NCBI GenBank assembly: GCA_017399535.1
Contig: JAFQBX010000034.1
Span: 62,001 to 126,000 of the forward strand
Direction: 5' to 3'
Length of the DNA: 64,000 bases
Source: Clostridia bacterium
GTDB taxonomy: Bacteria; Bacillota; Clostridia; Oscillospirales; Acutalibacteraceae
Under the pieces are notes generated by a model. That model saw only the letters and a list, made by a program, of their open reading frames with translations, was not told the origin of the DNA and ran no database searches. This document shows, piece by piece, positions 9,801 to 19,055 of this stretch. Made by a program: the position numbers and the translations under genes. Numbering within the stretch: position 1 is the first letter of the stretch; each line of letters begins with the position of its first letter.

Positions 9801-10015
9801 TCGAGGGTAAGCGGCTCCATATACACCTTGTCAGCGATTGTGGTGTCGGTCATAATTGTAGCAGGGTTTGAGTTTACGAGTACGACCTCGTAGCCCTCCT
9901 CCTTTAATGCCAAGCAGGCCTGAGTACCTGCATAGTCGAATTCAGCGGCCTGTCCGATAACGATAGGACCCGAACCGATGATTAAGATTTTCTTTAAGTC
10001 TGTGCGTTTTGCCAT
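6839..10015 (-). CDS. carB: Carbamoyl phosphate synthetase large subunit
   Basis: A 1058-residue protein with the duplicated ATP-grasp layout of CarB. The first half begins KKILIIGSGPIVIGQAAEFD and makes carboxyphosphate and carbamate. The second begins KKIVVLGAGPIRIGQGVEFD and phosphorylates carbamate. The C-terminal MGS-like domain carries allosteric control. It needs ammonia from the small subunit CarA, and carA is not in this operon or elsewhere in the window. It is placed between pyrC (45-base gap) and pyrK, so it probably serves mainly pyrimidine synthesis. Length is normal (about 1060-1075). Confidence 0.97.
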   Translation of the reverse strand: MAKRTDLKKILIIGSGPIVIGQAAEFDYAGTQACLALKEEGYEVVLVNSNPATIMTDTTIADKVYMEPLTLEYIAKILRYERPDAIVPGIGGQTGLNLAMQLEKKGVLKECGVQLLGTSSESIERAEDREMFKELCQSIGEPVIPSEITYSLDEAKKAAERIGYPVVLRPAFTLGGTGGGFAYNEDELIEIGTNAFKLSPVHQVLIEKSVKGYKEIEFEVMRDSNDKAITICGMENIDPVGVHTGDSIVVAPIMTLNDHDLKMLNDSAIKIIRELKIEGGCNVQFALNPDSSEYYLIEVNPRVSRSSALASKASGYPIAKVTAKIAVGMSLDEIAIANTTAAFEPRLDYVVAKFPRFPFDKFASATNTLGTQMKATGEVMGIGSTLEECMLKSVRSLEIGVCHLHMAKFDNMSNTEMVEYIKQFRDDSIFAVAQLLRNGMSVEELHEITAITSYFLEAIKRIVDFETVVKANPLDVETLKEAKKMGFGDKFISQLWKVDEITVFNLRKDNGIMPVYKMVDTCHTNAYIPYFYSTYKEKNDTILSDKKKIVVLGAGPIRIGQGVEFDYSTVHAVTTIKKSGYEAIIVNNNPETVSTDYTTADKLYFEPLTTEDVMNLIEMEKPEGVIASLGGQTAINLAEPLAKRGVKIIGTDCDAIERAENRDAFEKILKELNIPQPQGKAVTAIEDGVKAAAEIGYPVLVRPSFVLGGRAMQIVATEEQLRHYLKTAVEIDEDKPVLVDKYIVGKEVEIDAICDGRDVFVPGIMELVERTGIHSGDSISVYPTFSISDKVKGTILQYAIKLGLGIGIVGLYNIQFIVDKDDNVFIIEVNPRSSRTVPFLSKATGYSLADIATEVILGKSLKEQGIFDIYPEEKKRWYVKVPVFSFNKIRGLDAYLSPEMKSTGEAIGYDDKFYRAMYKALQASGMKLQNYGTVFVTVSNKDKDEALPLIRRFYNLGFNIEATRGTAEFLKANGIRTHALAKISEGSEEIPQAIRQGHIAYIINTSDISRSATTADDGRQIRRLATENNVNIFTSLDTVAILLDVLEETTLCISTIDA

Positions 10016-10060
10016 TGTTTATTCCTCCAAAATGTTTGCAATTTATCTAAACTTTAATTA

Positions 10061-11293
10061 TCAAAGATTTTCTACAACCGATTTGTCGATAAAGGCGATT
10101 TTGCCGCCCTTAATGGTTAATAGGCATTTGCCCATAACCTCGCGCTTGTCAAAGGGAGTGCTACGTCCCATTGACAGAAATTCGTCGGGGTTGACGATAT
10201 GCTTTTTGCTTAAATCCCATACGCAGAAGTCATTATTATCAGCAGGCAACTCGAATCTCTTTCTCGGGTTTGTGTTCATTATTTCAACTAGCTTTTCGAG
10301 TGAGATAACCCCCGTCGTAACAAGTTCGGTATAAAGCACCGAAAATGCCGTTTCGAGTCCGACTACACCCATCAAGCTGGATTTAAGTCCCTTTGCCTTT
10401 TCCTCAGCGCTATGCGGTGCGTGGTCGGTGGCAATCATATCAATCGTGCCGTCGATAATTCCCTCAATCAGTGCATCTCGGTCGGCTTTTGACCTTATCG
10501 GCGGATTCATTTTAAATCGTCCGTCGTCCTTTAGCATACTGTCGTCAAAAACTAGGTAGTGAGGAGCAGTTTCGCAGGTGATATCTACTCCGTCTGCCTT
10601 CGCCTTTCGTATGAGTTCAACGCTTTCCTTGGTCGAAATGTGGCAAACGTGGTATTTACATCCCGTTTCTTTCACAAGCTCGATGTCGCGCTTTATCTGA
10701 CCCCATTCGCTCTCACTGCAAATTCCTTTGTGCCCGTTTTTTGCCGCGTATTCGCCGTCGTGAATGTATCCGCCTTTTAGCAGCTCGTTTATTTCACAAT
10801 GGGCGACAATCGGCTTATCAAGTTCTTTTGCCTTTATCATGGCGGCCTTCATCATTTTGTCCGACTGGACTCCGCGTCCGTCGTCGGAAAAGCCGATTAC
10901 AAAATCCGCCATATCCTCCATATTTGACAGTGCTTCACCCATTTGCTCTTTTGTTATTGAGCCGTAGGGATGAACACCGATAACCGCATCTTTCTTAATC
11001 GCATCTAGCTGAATATTTAGGTTATCCATGCTGTCGGGTACCGGCTTTAAGTTCGGCATACTGCAAATTTCGGTATATCCGCCGTGTGCTGCGGCAAGCG
11101 TACCGGTTTTCACCGTTTCTTTATAAATAAAACCCGGCTCGCGAAGATGTACGTGGACATCAACAAAGCCGGTAAAGACGGAGTAGTTATTGAGTTTATT
11201 AAAAAAAGCGGCATTTTCGCCGACAGAATATCCGTCAGCTGAAAGTGCGGCTTTTATAGTTGCAATTTTTTCGTTTGAAAGTGAAAAATCCAT
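10061..11293 (-). CDS. pyrC: Dihydroorotase
   Basis: A 410-residue amidohydrolase that cyclises carbamoyl aspartate to dihydroorotate. The metal site is visible in FVDVHVHLREPG (H47, H49), with MIATDHAPHSAEE near the C terminus supplying the catalytic Asp. The frame is open upstream to 11482, but that extension would cover the promoter and leader hairpins. The ATG at 11293 has AAGGAG upstream and gives the family length. It is the first gene of the pyr operon, so its leader probably controls the whole pathway. Confidence 0.95.
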   Translation of the reverse strand: MDFSLSNEKIATIKAALSADGYSVGENAAFFNKLNNYSVFTGFVDVHVHLREPGFIYKETVKTGTLAAAHGGYTEICSMPNLKPVPDSMDNLNIQLDAIKKDAVIGVHPYGSITKEQMGEALSNMEDMADFVIGFSDDGRGVQSDKMMKAAMIKAKELDKPIVAHCEINELLKGGYIHDGEYAAKNGHKGICSESEWGQIKRDIELVKETGCKYHVCHISTKESVELIRKAKADGVDITCETAPHYLVFDDSMLKDDGRFKMNPPIRSKADRDALIEGIIDGTIDMIATDHAPHSAEEKAKGLKSSLMGVVGLETAFSVLYTELVTTGVISLEKLVEIMNTNPRKRFELPADNNDFCVWDLSKKHIVNPDEFLSMGRSTPFDKREVMGKCLLTIKGGKIAFIDKSVVENL

Positions 11294-11318
11294 GTTAGCT
11301 CCTTTTTGTATAAATAAT

Positions 11319-11388
11319 GCCTGCCGCAAATTTACGGCAGGCAAAATATACAGTGAAAGATATATGCGCGTACGGTCACTCGCATATA
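11319..11388 (-). promoter_or_regulatory. Two-hairpin leader of the pyr operon
   Basis: The 5' leader folds into two stems: 11361-11368 with 11381-11388 (TATATGCG arms), and 11319-11326 with 11335-11342 (GCCTGCCG arms, 8 bp). The second ends about 25 bases before the pyrC ATG and is followed by an A/T-rich stretch without a clean T run. It could be an attenuator or a structure influencing ribosome access. I do not see a convincing PyrR-binding anti-antiterminator consensus. Confidence 0.45.
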
Positions 11389-11449
11389 CGGTAAACTCTA
11401 TTTTTTCTTGCCGATATCTCTGTATCGAATTAAAGAAATTACTTATATT

Positions 11450-11478
11450 ATAATACCACTTTGCCCACTTAATGTCAA
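11450..11478 (-). promoter_or_regulatory. Promoter of the pyrimidine operon
   Basis: On the minus strand, TTGACA (11478-11473), 17-base spacer, TATTAT (11455-11450). It lies in the short gap after purL, so pyr genes can be transcribed independently. No terminator is obvious after purL, so some read-through is possible. Confidence 0.75.
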
Positions 11479-11502
11479 GCACATTAAGAAATATTTATAA
11501 TA

Positions 11503-14500
11503 TTATTTATAGTATTTTACCGCTGATTCAAAGAGCTTCATGTCGTAGTTACCTTCAACGTTTTTGTAAAGTCCGTTTCCAATACGCTCCGAGTGACCCA
11601 TTTTACCGATAACTCGTCCGTCGGGCGAGAGGATACCCTCGATTGCCCACATAGAATTGTTCGGGTTAAAGTGGATGTCGTCGGTTGCCTTTCCGTCAAG
11701 GTCAACGTACTGAGTTGCGATTTGACCGTTAGCAGCGAGTGCTGCGAGTGTCTTTTCGTCGGCAATGAAGCGACCTTCACCGTGAGAAATCGGCACGTTG
11801 TAAATGTCGCCTACCTTTGTACCGGTGAGCCAGGGCGAATTGTTTGAAGCAACACGGGTTGCAACGATTCGCGACTGGTGACGACCGATGGTGTTAAAGG
11901 TGAGGGTAGGACAATTTTCGTCGGTGTCGATAATCTTTCCATAGGGGACCAAACCGAGCTTAACGAGTGCCTGGAATCCGTTACAAATACCGCACATTAG
12001 TCCGTCGCGCTTTTCGAGCAGGTTGGTTACCTCCTCCTTGATAACGCCGTTGCGGAAGAATGCGGTAATAAACTTACCTGAGCCGTCGGGCTCGTCACCG
12101 CCCGAGAATCCACCGGGGATAAAGATAATCTGTGACTGCTTAACCTTGTCGGCGAACTGCTCAACGCTGCGAGCAATTCCGTCGGCAGTAAGGTTATTGA
12201 TAACGAATATTTCGGCCTCTGCACCGGCGTCTGTGACCGCCTTTGCCGAGTCGTATTCACAGTTTGTACCCGGGAAAACGGGGATGAGTACGCGCGGCTT
12301 TGCAACCTTGATTGCAGGAGCAGAAACCTTGCCATCGGTATAGGAAATTGTAGCAATCTCCTTGTTTTCGCTCGGCAGGTTACAGCTATAAACGCTTTCA
12401 AGCTTGTCCTCGTACACCTTTTGAAGCTCGTCAAGCGAAATGGCTTCGTTTTCGAGCGAAATTACGCCGTCGTCGGTAACGTAGCCGAGTGTAGCGTCCA
12501 TATAATCGTCGCTACCAATTTCGAGTACAAATGAGCAATAATCGTAATCAAAAATATCGTCGAGCTTAGTACCGTTTTCGTACTTAAATCCGAGCTTGTT
12601 ACCGATACACATCTTAAAGATTGCCTCTGCGATACCGCCCATGCAGGGAGTGTAGCAGGCAACCGCCTTTTTCTCACGCATGAGGGTTGTAACGGTTGTA
12701 AAGAGATTGAGAAGTGATTCGGTAATGGGCAATCCGTTTTCATCAAGCTCGGGACGGAGTACGATAACTCTGTTTCCGGCTTTTTTGAATTCGGGGGAAA
12801 CGATATTCTGAATTTTATCGGTTGTAACAGCAAAGGAAACGAGGGTAGGCGGAACGTCTAGTTTTTCAAACGAGCCGCTCATCGAGTCCTTTCCGCCGAT
12901 TGCGCCGATACCAAGCTCCTTCTGTGCTTTGAATGCGCCGAGGAGAGCGGCAAGCGGCTTGCCCCAGCGGTGAGCATCCTTGTTCGGACGTTCAAAGTAT
13001 TCCTGGAAGGTGAGGTAAACGTCCTCGAATTTTGCTCCCGTGGCGATAAGCTTGCATACCGATTCCAAAACGGCGGTGTATGCGCCGTGATAGGGGCTTT
13101 TTTCTGTGATGAAGGGGTTATACCCCCAAGCCATCAGTGAGCAGTCGTCGGTGTGTGCCTTTTCCATCGAAATTTTCTGTACCATCGCCTGAATAGGTGT
13201 CTGCTGATACCTTCCGCCAAAGGGCATAAGTACGGTACCTGCGCCGATGGTCGAGTCAAAGCGTTCCGAAAGTCCACGCTTTGAGCAGATATTGAGGTCG
13301 TCGACCAGTTTTTTGTACTCGTCGGTGAAGTCACTTCCAACCTCTCTCTTATATTCCTGCGGCTTTGTAACCGCGATGTCAATGTGCTTTTGAGCGCCAT
13401 TTGAGTTAAGGAATTCGCGGCTAAGGTCGACAATCTGCTTTCCGTTCCATGTCATTGTAAGACGCGGGTCGGCCTTTACGGTAGCAACTACTGTTGCTTC
13501 GAGGTTTTCGCTGTTTGCCAGTTCGATAAAGCGGTCAACGTCCTCTTTTGCAACTACTACTGCCATTCTTTCCTGCGATTCGCTGATTGCGAGCTCGGTG
13601 CCGTCGAGTCCGTCATACTTCTTCGGTACGGCATTGAGGTCGATATTCAGTCCGTCGGCAAGCTCACCGATAGCAACCGAAACACCGCCTGCGCCAAAGT
13701 CGTTGCAGCGCTTGATCATGCGGCTTGCTTCATAGTTTCTGAAAAGGCGCTGTAACTTACGTTCTTCGGGTGCGTTGCCCTTCTGAACCTCTGCACCACA
13801 GCTTTCGAGCGACTGTAATGTGTGTGATTTCGACGAGCCGGTAGCGCCGCCACAGCCGTCACGTCCTGTACGACCGCCGAGGAGAATTACAACGTCGCTA
13901 TCCTCGGGACGTTCACGGCGAACGTTCTTTTCGGGAGCGGCGGCAATAACTGCGCCGATTTCCATTCTCTTTGCGGCATAGCCGTCGTGATAAATTTCGT
14001 CAACGATACCGGTAGCAAGTCCAATCTGGTTTCCGTATGAGGAGTAACCGGCGGCGGCTGTTGTAACGATTTTGCGCTGAGGAAGTTTACCTTCCATTGT
14101 TTCGTTAACGGGCTTGAGCGGGTCGGCAGCGCCGGTAACGCGCATAGCACCGTAAACGTAGCTGCGTCCCGAAAGGGGATCGCGGATAGCGCCGCCAATA
14201 CAGGTAGCGGCACCGCCAAAGGGCTCGATTTCGGTCGGATGATTGTGTGTCTCATTCTTGAAAAGGAGGAGCCACGGCTCTTTTTTACCGTCGGCTTCAA
14301 CCTCGATTTTTACTGTACAAGCGTTGATTTCCTCTGATTCGTCGAGCTTGTCGAGCTTTCCGATGCTTCTGAGATATTTTGCCGCCAAAGTACCGATATC
14401 CATCAGGTTAATCGGCTTTGTACGACCGAGCTGCTTTCTGGTTTCGATATAGTCGTCGTACGCATCTTGCAGCAACTTGTCCTCAAAGGAAACGCTGTCA

Positions 14501-15192
14501 ATGGTGGTGAGGAAGGTGGTATGACGGCAGTGGTCCGACCAATATGTATCAATCATGCGGATTTCGGTGATGGTCGGGTCACGCTGTTCGCTGATAAAGT
14601 AATTCTGACAGAAGGCGATGTCGTCCTCGTCCATGGCAAGTCCGTAATTCTTCACAAAGTCGGCGAGTTCACTCTTTGTCAGCTTACAGAAGCCGTCGAG
14701 AGTCTCGACCGAATCGGGAATTTCGTATTCTGCCTGTAATGTTTCGAATGTGTCGAGGGTTGCTTGACGCGATTCAACGGGGTTGATTACGTACTTTTTG
14801 ATTTCGGCGATTTCGGTTTCGCTGATTTTACCGTAAAGCATGTAAACCTTTGCCGTGCGAACTGTCGGACGTTCGCCCTGCGATATAATCTGAATACACT
14901 GAGCGGCTGAATCAGCCCTCTGGTCAAACTGACCTGGCAAAAACTCAACGGCAAAAACAACGTCGCCGTCAAGGTCGATTTCATCGCTGATGATATCGAG
15001 CTGTGGTTCGGAAAATACTGTACCCTTTGCGTAGTCAAACAGCTCCTTGTCAATATTTTCGACGTCGTAGCGATTGATTATGCGAAGGTCGGTGACTCCG
15101 TCAATCTGAAGAAGTCCTCTAATATCGGCAAGAAGGGCAGCCGCTTCGTTAGCGAGCTCCTTTTTCTTTTCGACGTATATGCGATAAACCAT
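11503..15192 (-). CDS. purL: Phosphoribosylformylglycinamidine synthase, single-chain
   Basis: A 1229-residue fusion that converts FGAR, glutamine and ATP to FGAM. The N-terminal part corresponds to PurS. The middle carries the two AIR-synthase-like halves (ETHNHPTEIEPFGGAATCIG and GGKDSMSGSFEK). The C-terminal glutaminase begins RVLIPVFPGTNCEYDSAK and has its nucleophile in CGICNGFQALV, with a catalytic His/Glu region in SHGEGRF. It is the long clostridial form rather than separate PurS-PurQ-PurL. It directly follows purD (one-base gap) and ends the purine operon. Its glutaminase is intact, in contrast to PurF here. Confidence 0.95.
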   Translation of the reverse strand: MVYRIYVEKKKELANEAAALLADIRGLLQIDGVTDLRIINRYDVENIDKELFDYAKGTVFSEPQLDIISDEIDLDGDVVFAVEFLPGQFDQRADSAAQCIQIISQGERPTVRTAKVYMLYGKISETEIAEIKKYVINPVESRQATLDTFETLQAEYEIPDSVETLDGFCKLTKSELADFVKNYGLAMDEDDIAFCQNYFISEQRDPTITEIRMIDTYWSDHCRHTTFLTTIDSVSFEDKLLQDAYDDYIETRKQLGRTKPINLMDIGTLAAKYLRSIGKLDKLDESEEINACTVKIEVEADGKKEPWLLLFKNETHNHPTEIEPFGGAATCIGGAIRDPLSGRSYVYGAMRVTGAADPLKPVNETMEGKLPQRKIVTTAAAGYSSYGNQIGLATGIVDEIYHDGYAAKRMEIGAVIAAAPEKNVRRERPEDSDVVILLGGRTGRDGCGGATGSSKSHTLQSLESCGAEVQKGNAPEERKLQRLFRNYEASRMIKRCNDFGAGGVSVAIGELADGLNIDLNAVPKKYDGLDGTELAISESQERMAVVVAKEDVDRFIELANSENLEATVVATVKADPRLTMTWNGKQIVDLSREFLNSNGAQKHIDIAVTKPQEYKREVGSDFTDEYKKLVDDLNICSKRGLSERFDSTIGAGTVLMPFGGRYQQTPIQAMVQKISMEKAHTDDCSLMAWGYNPFITEKSPYHGAYTAVLESVCKLIATGAKFEDVYLTFQEYFERPNKDAHRWGKPLAALLGAFKAQKELGIGAIGGKDSMSGSFEKLDVPPTLVSFAVTTDKIQNIVSPEFKKAGNRVIVLRPELDENGLPITESLLNLFTTVTTLMREKKAVACYTPCMGGIAEAIFKMCIGNKLGFKYENGTKLDDIFDYDYCSFVLEIGSDDYMDATLGYVTDDGVISLENEAISLDELQKVYEDKLESVYSCNLPSENKEIATISYTDGKVSAPAIKVAKPRVLIPVFPGTNCEYDSAKAVTDAGAEAEIFVINNLTADGIARSVEQFADKVKQSQIIFIPGGFSGGDEPDGSGKFITAFFRNGVIKEEVTNLLEKRDGLMCGICNGFQALVKLGLVPYGKIIDTDENCPTLTFNTIGRHQSRIVATRVASNNSPWLTGTKVGDIYNVPISHGEGRFIADEKTLAALAANGQIATQYVDLDGKATDDIHFNPNNSMWAIEGILSPDGRVIGKMGHSERIGNGLYKNVEGNYDMKLFESAVKYYK

Positions 15193-16464
<1,272 letters not shown>

Positions 16465-16492
16465 ATCAAAAACACCCTTAAATTATATTGTA

Positions 16493-17674
16493 TTAGTGGT
16501 GGAAGAGTCGCATTCCGGTAAAGGCCATAACCATACCGTACTTGTTGCAGGTTTCGATAACCTGGTCATCTCTGATTGAGCCACCCGGTTCGGCAATATA
16601 GCTTACGCCGCTCTTAAACGCTCTTTCGATATTGTCGCCGAATGGGAAGAATGCGTCAGAACCGAGAGCAACGCCGGTAATCTTGCTGAGATATTCGCGA
16701 GCTTCTTCGTCGGTGAGGGGTTCGGGCTTTGTGGTAAAGTATTTTTCCCAGTTGCCGTCGGCACAAACGTCCTCTTCATTCTTGTTGATATAGCCGTCGA
16801 TAACGTTATCTCTGTCGGGACGTCTGATATCGCTGCGGAAGGGGAGGTTAAGCACCTTTTCGTGCTGACGGAGGAACCAAGTGTCTGCCTTCGAGCCGGC
16901 GAGACGGGTGCAGTGAATACGTGACTGCTGACCGGCACCTACGCCGATTGCCTGTCCGTCAACGGCATAGCATACCGAGTTTGACTGGGTGTATTTTAAT
17001 GTAATGAGAGCGATGATAAGGTCGCGCTTTGCTTCGTCGGTAAAGTTTTTGTTATCGGTAACGATGTTTTCGAGGAGGGCTTCGTTGATTTCAAAGTTGT
17101 TTCTGCCCTGTTCGAAGGTGATACCGAATACCTGCTTACGCTCGGTAACCTCGGGAACGTAGTTCGGGTCGATTTCGATAATGTTGTAGTTACCGTTTCT
17201 CTTTGATTTGAGGATTTCGAGAGCTTCGGGCTCGTATCCGGGAGCGATAACGCCGTCCGAAACCTCGCGCTTGATGAGGTTAGCGGTGGTAACGTCGCAA
17301 ACGTCAGAGAGAGCAACAAAGTCGCCGAATGAGCACATACGGTCGGTACCTCTTGCTCTTGCGTAAGCACAGGCAAGGGGAGAATCGTCGAGCTCGGGAA
17401 CGTCGTCAACGAAGCAAGCTTTTTTGAGTGTGTCGTTGAGCTTGATACCAACTGCGGCAGAGGTCGGGCTAACGTGCTTGAAGGAAGCAGCGGCAGGAAG
17501 ACCGAGCGCCTTTTTGATTTCGCTTACGAGCTGCCAAGCGTTGAAAGCATCCATAAAGTTGATGTATCCGGGCTTGCCACAGAGAATTGTAATGGGCAAT
17601 TCGCCGTTTTCCATATAAATTCTTGAGGGCTTCTGGTTGGGGTTACAGCCATATTTGAGTTCGAGTTCTGTCAT
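16493..17674 (-). CDS. Stand-alone AICAR transformylase (PurH N-formyltransferase domain)
   Basis: A 393-residue protein corresponding to the C-terminal transformylase half of bifunctional PurH. It transfers a formyl group from 10-formyl-THF to AICAR (ZMP), giving FAICAR. KYGCNPNQKPSRIY is the family's start motif, and K66-H67 in SFKHVSPTSAAVG matches the catalytic Lys-His pair. GQQSRIHCTRLAG and the ending SDAFFPFGDNIERA are also conserved. The IMP cyclohydrolase half is missing and is supplied by the separate gene next upstream. The substrate ZMP is the precursor of the ligand sensed by the operon's riboswitch. Confidence 0.93.
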   Translation of the reverse strand: MTELELKYGCNPNQKPSRIYMENGELPITILCGKPGYINFMDAFNAWQLVSEIKKALGLPAAASFKHVSPTSAAVGIKLNDTLKKACFVDDVPELDDSPLACAYARARGTDRMCSFGDFVALSDVCDVTTANLIKREVSDGVIAPGYEPEALEILKSKRNGNYNIIEIDPNYVPEVTERKQVFGITFEQGRNNFEINEALLENIVTDNKNFTDEAKRDLIIALITLKYTQSNSVCYAVDGQAIGVGAGQQSRIHCTRLAGSKADTWFLRQHEKVLNLPFRSDIRRPDRDNVIDGYINKNEEDVCADGNWEKYFTTKPEPLTDEEAREYLSKITGVALGSDAFFPFGDNIERAFKSGVSYIAEPGGSIRDDQVIETCNKYGMVMAFTGMRLFHH

Positions 17675-17687
17675 TGCTTTTTTCTCC

Positions 17688-18404
17688 TTATACGTTCTTG
17701 TTAACTATTCTTGTTTCGTATTCGCCGGTTGCCAAATCAATGTATCTGACAAAAAGTGAAACCTTGTTATCCTCGTTCAGATTTGTCCAAAGGATGTCGG
17801 TCAATGTATCAATGTCGGTATCGGGGAGTTCAAGTGTTTTCGGTTCTCCCTCGAAGCTGGGGAGGGGATTTCCGTCGCACTTATAGGTATGGATGAATTT
17901 TGCCTTTCCTGCAATCGGATTTGAGTAAGCGTAGGTATATCTCTGGCAGGAGGAGTCGTCTCCGTCAGCCGATTTGAGAATTGACATAGCATAGTTCATG
18001 TCGCCGTTTTCGAGGTGGATTATACCCGAAATACGCGGTGTAAAGTTGGGCTTATCGTCCTCAAATTCACGGGTACGAAGCGCCTGTTCAAAGGTCATCT
18101 GCTTGTCCATGAGCTCATAGATTGTGTCGGTCTGGTCGCCGTTGGTAACGATTGTCTTGTTACCCAAAACGCGTACGGGAGCATAGATGATGAGATGCGG
18201 GTCAATCATTTTTGACTCGTCGAACGCCTGTGTTCTGATGCCTTCACCATCCTCTACGAATACGCGGTTACGGCTGTTTTCGCTACGACCCATAATGAAA
18301 TATGCGGTGACTGCCTTTTTTCCGTCTGCGCTTTTGCCGATGATAATTCCTCTGCCGTGATAGGCGAGGGAATTAAGCTCGTTTTCAAGTGACTTAATTT
18401 CCAT
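17688..18404 (-). CDS. purO: IMP cyclohydrolase, PurO-like (archaeal type)
   Basis: A 238-residue protein of the IMP_cyclohyd family first known from archaea, unrelated in fold to the PurH cyclohydrolase domain. It closes the ring of FAICAR to make IMP. Visible features are AYHGRGIIIG (residues about 14-23) and YFIMGRSENSRNRVF (about 35-49), matching the GR...VG and RS..NR signatures of PurO. It sits 13 bases upstream of the stand-alone transformylase and 18 bases after purN. The family call rests on motif recall plus the metabolic gap it fills. The gene symbol follows the archaeal name. Confidence 0.85.
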   Translation of the reverse strand: MEIKSLENELNSLAYHGRGIIIGKSADGKKAVTAYFIMGRSENSRNRVFVEDGEGIRTQAFDESKMIDPHLIIYAPVRVLGNKTIVTNGDQTDTIYELMDKQMTFEQALRTREFEDDKPNFTPRISGIIHLENGDMNYAMSILKSADGDDSSCQRYTYAYSNPIAGKAKFIHTYKCDGNPLPSFEGEPKTLELPDTDIDTLTDILWTNLNEDNKVSLFVRYIDLATGEYETRIVNKNV

Positions 18405-18422
18405 ACCAAAAAATCCTCCAAA

Positions 18423-19055
18423 TTACTTAATATATGTTCTATTATTTTCGACTACAATTTTGCCGTCGCAAAGAAGTTGGACGGCCTTGGGCAGAATTTT
18501 CCATTCTGCCTCCTGCATAATGCGGAGTTGAAGCGTTTCGGGAGTGTCGTCGTCGAGCACCTCAACTGCTTTTTGCAAAATGATTGGTCCTGCGTCACAT
18601 TCAGCCGTTACAAAGTGAACGGTAGCACCCGAAACCTTTACACCCTTTTTGAGTGCTTCCTCGTGAACGTGGAGTCCGTAATATCCCTTGCCGCAGAATG
18701 AGGGGATAAGCGCAGGATGAACGTTAACCATCCTATTAACAAAGGCGTCACAAACGTTTTCGTCGAGAATGGTCATGAATCCTGCATATACCACAATATC
18801 GGCATTTTCCTCGATTAAGGCATCACGCATAGCGATACTGTACGATGCGATATTATCGTAATTTTTGCGAACGAGTACGCGGGTTTTTATTCCGTTTTCT
18901 GACGCACGGGTGAGAGCATAAGCGTCCTCTTTTGATGAGATGACACAGCTAATCTTACCGCAGCCGAGTTCTCCGCGCTTTTCAGCGTCGATTAGCGCCT
19001 GTAAGTTTGTTCCGCCACCCGAAACCAGCACTACAATATTTTTAGTATTATTCAA
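18423..19055 (-). CDS. purN: Phosphoribosylglycinamide formyltransferase
   Basis: A 210-residue enzyme that formylates GAR using 10-formyl-THF. It shows KNIVVLVSGGGTNLQALI (nucleotide-binding start), NVHPALIPSF (catalytic Asn and His) and VTAECDAGPII (catalytic Asp). The frame is open to 19148 inside purM. I favour a TTG start at 19055, which overlaps the purM stop by a few bases with GAGGGTG six bases upstream. The ATG at 19070 has its ribosome site jammed against it. Position after purM suggests translational coupling. Confidence 0.92.
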   Translation of the reverse strand: MNNTKNIVVLVSGGGTNLQALIDAEKRGELGCGKISCVISSKEDAYALTRASENGIKTRVLVRKNYDNIASYSIAMRDALIEENADIVVYAGFMTILDENVCDAFVNRMVNVHPALIPSFCGKGYYGLHVHEEALKKGVKVSGATVHFVTAECDAGPIILQKAVEVLDDDTPETLQLRIMQEAEWKILPKAVQLLCDGKIVVENNRTYIK

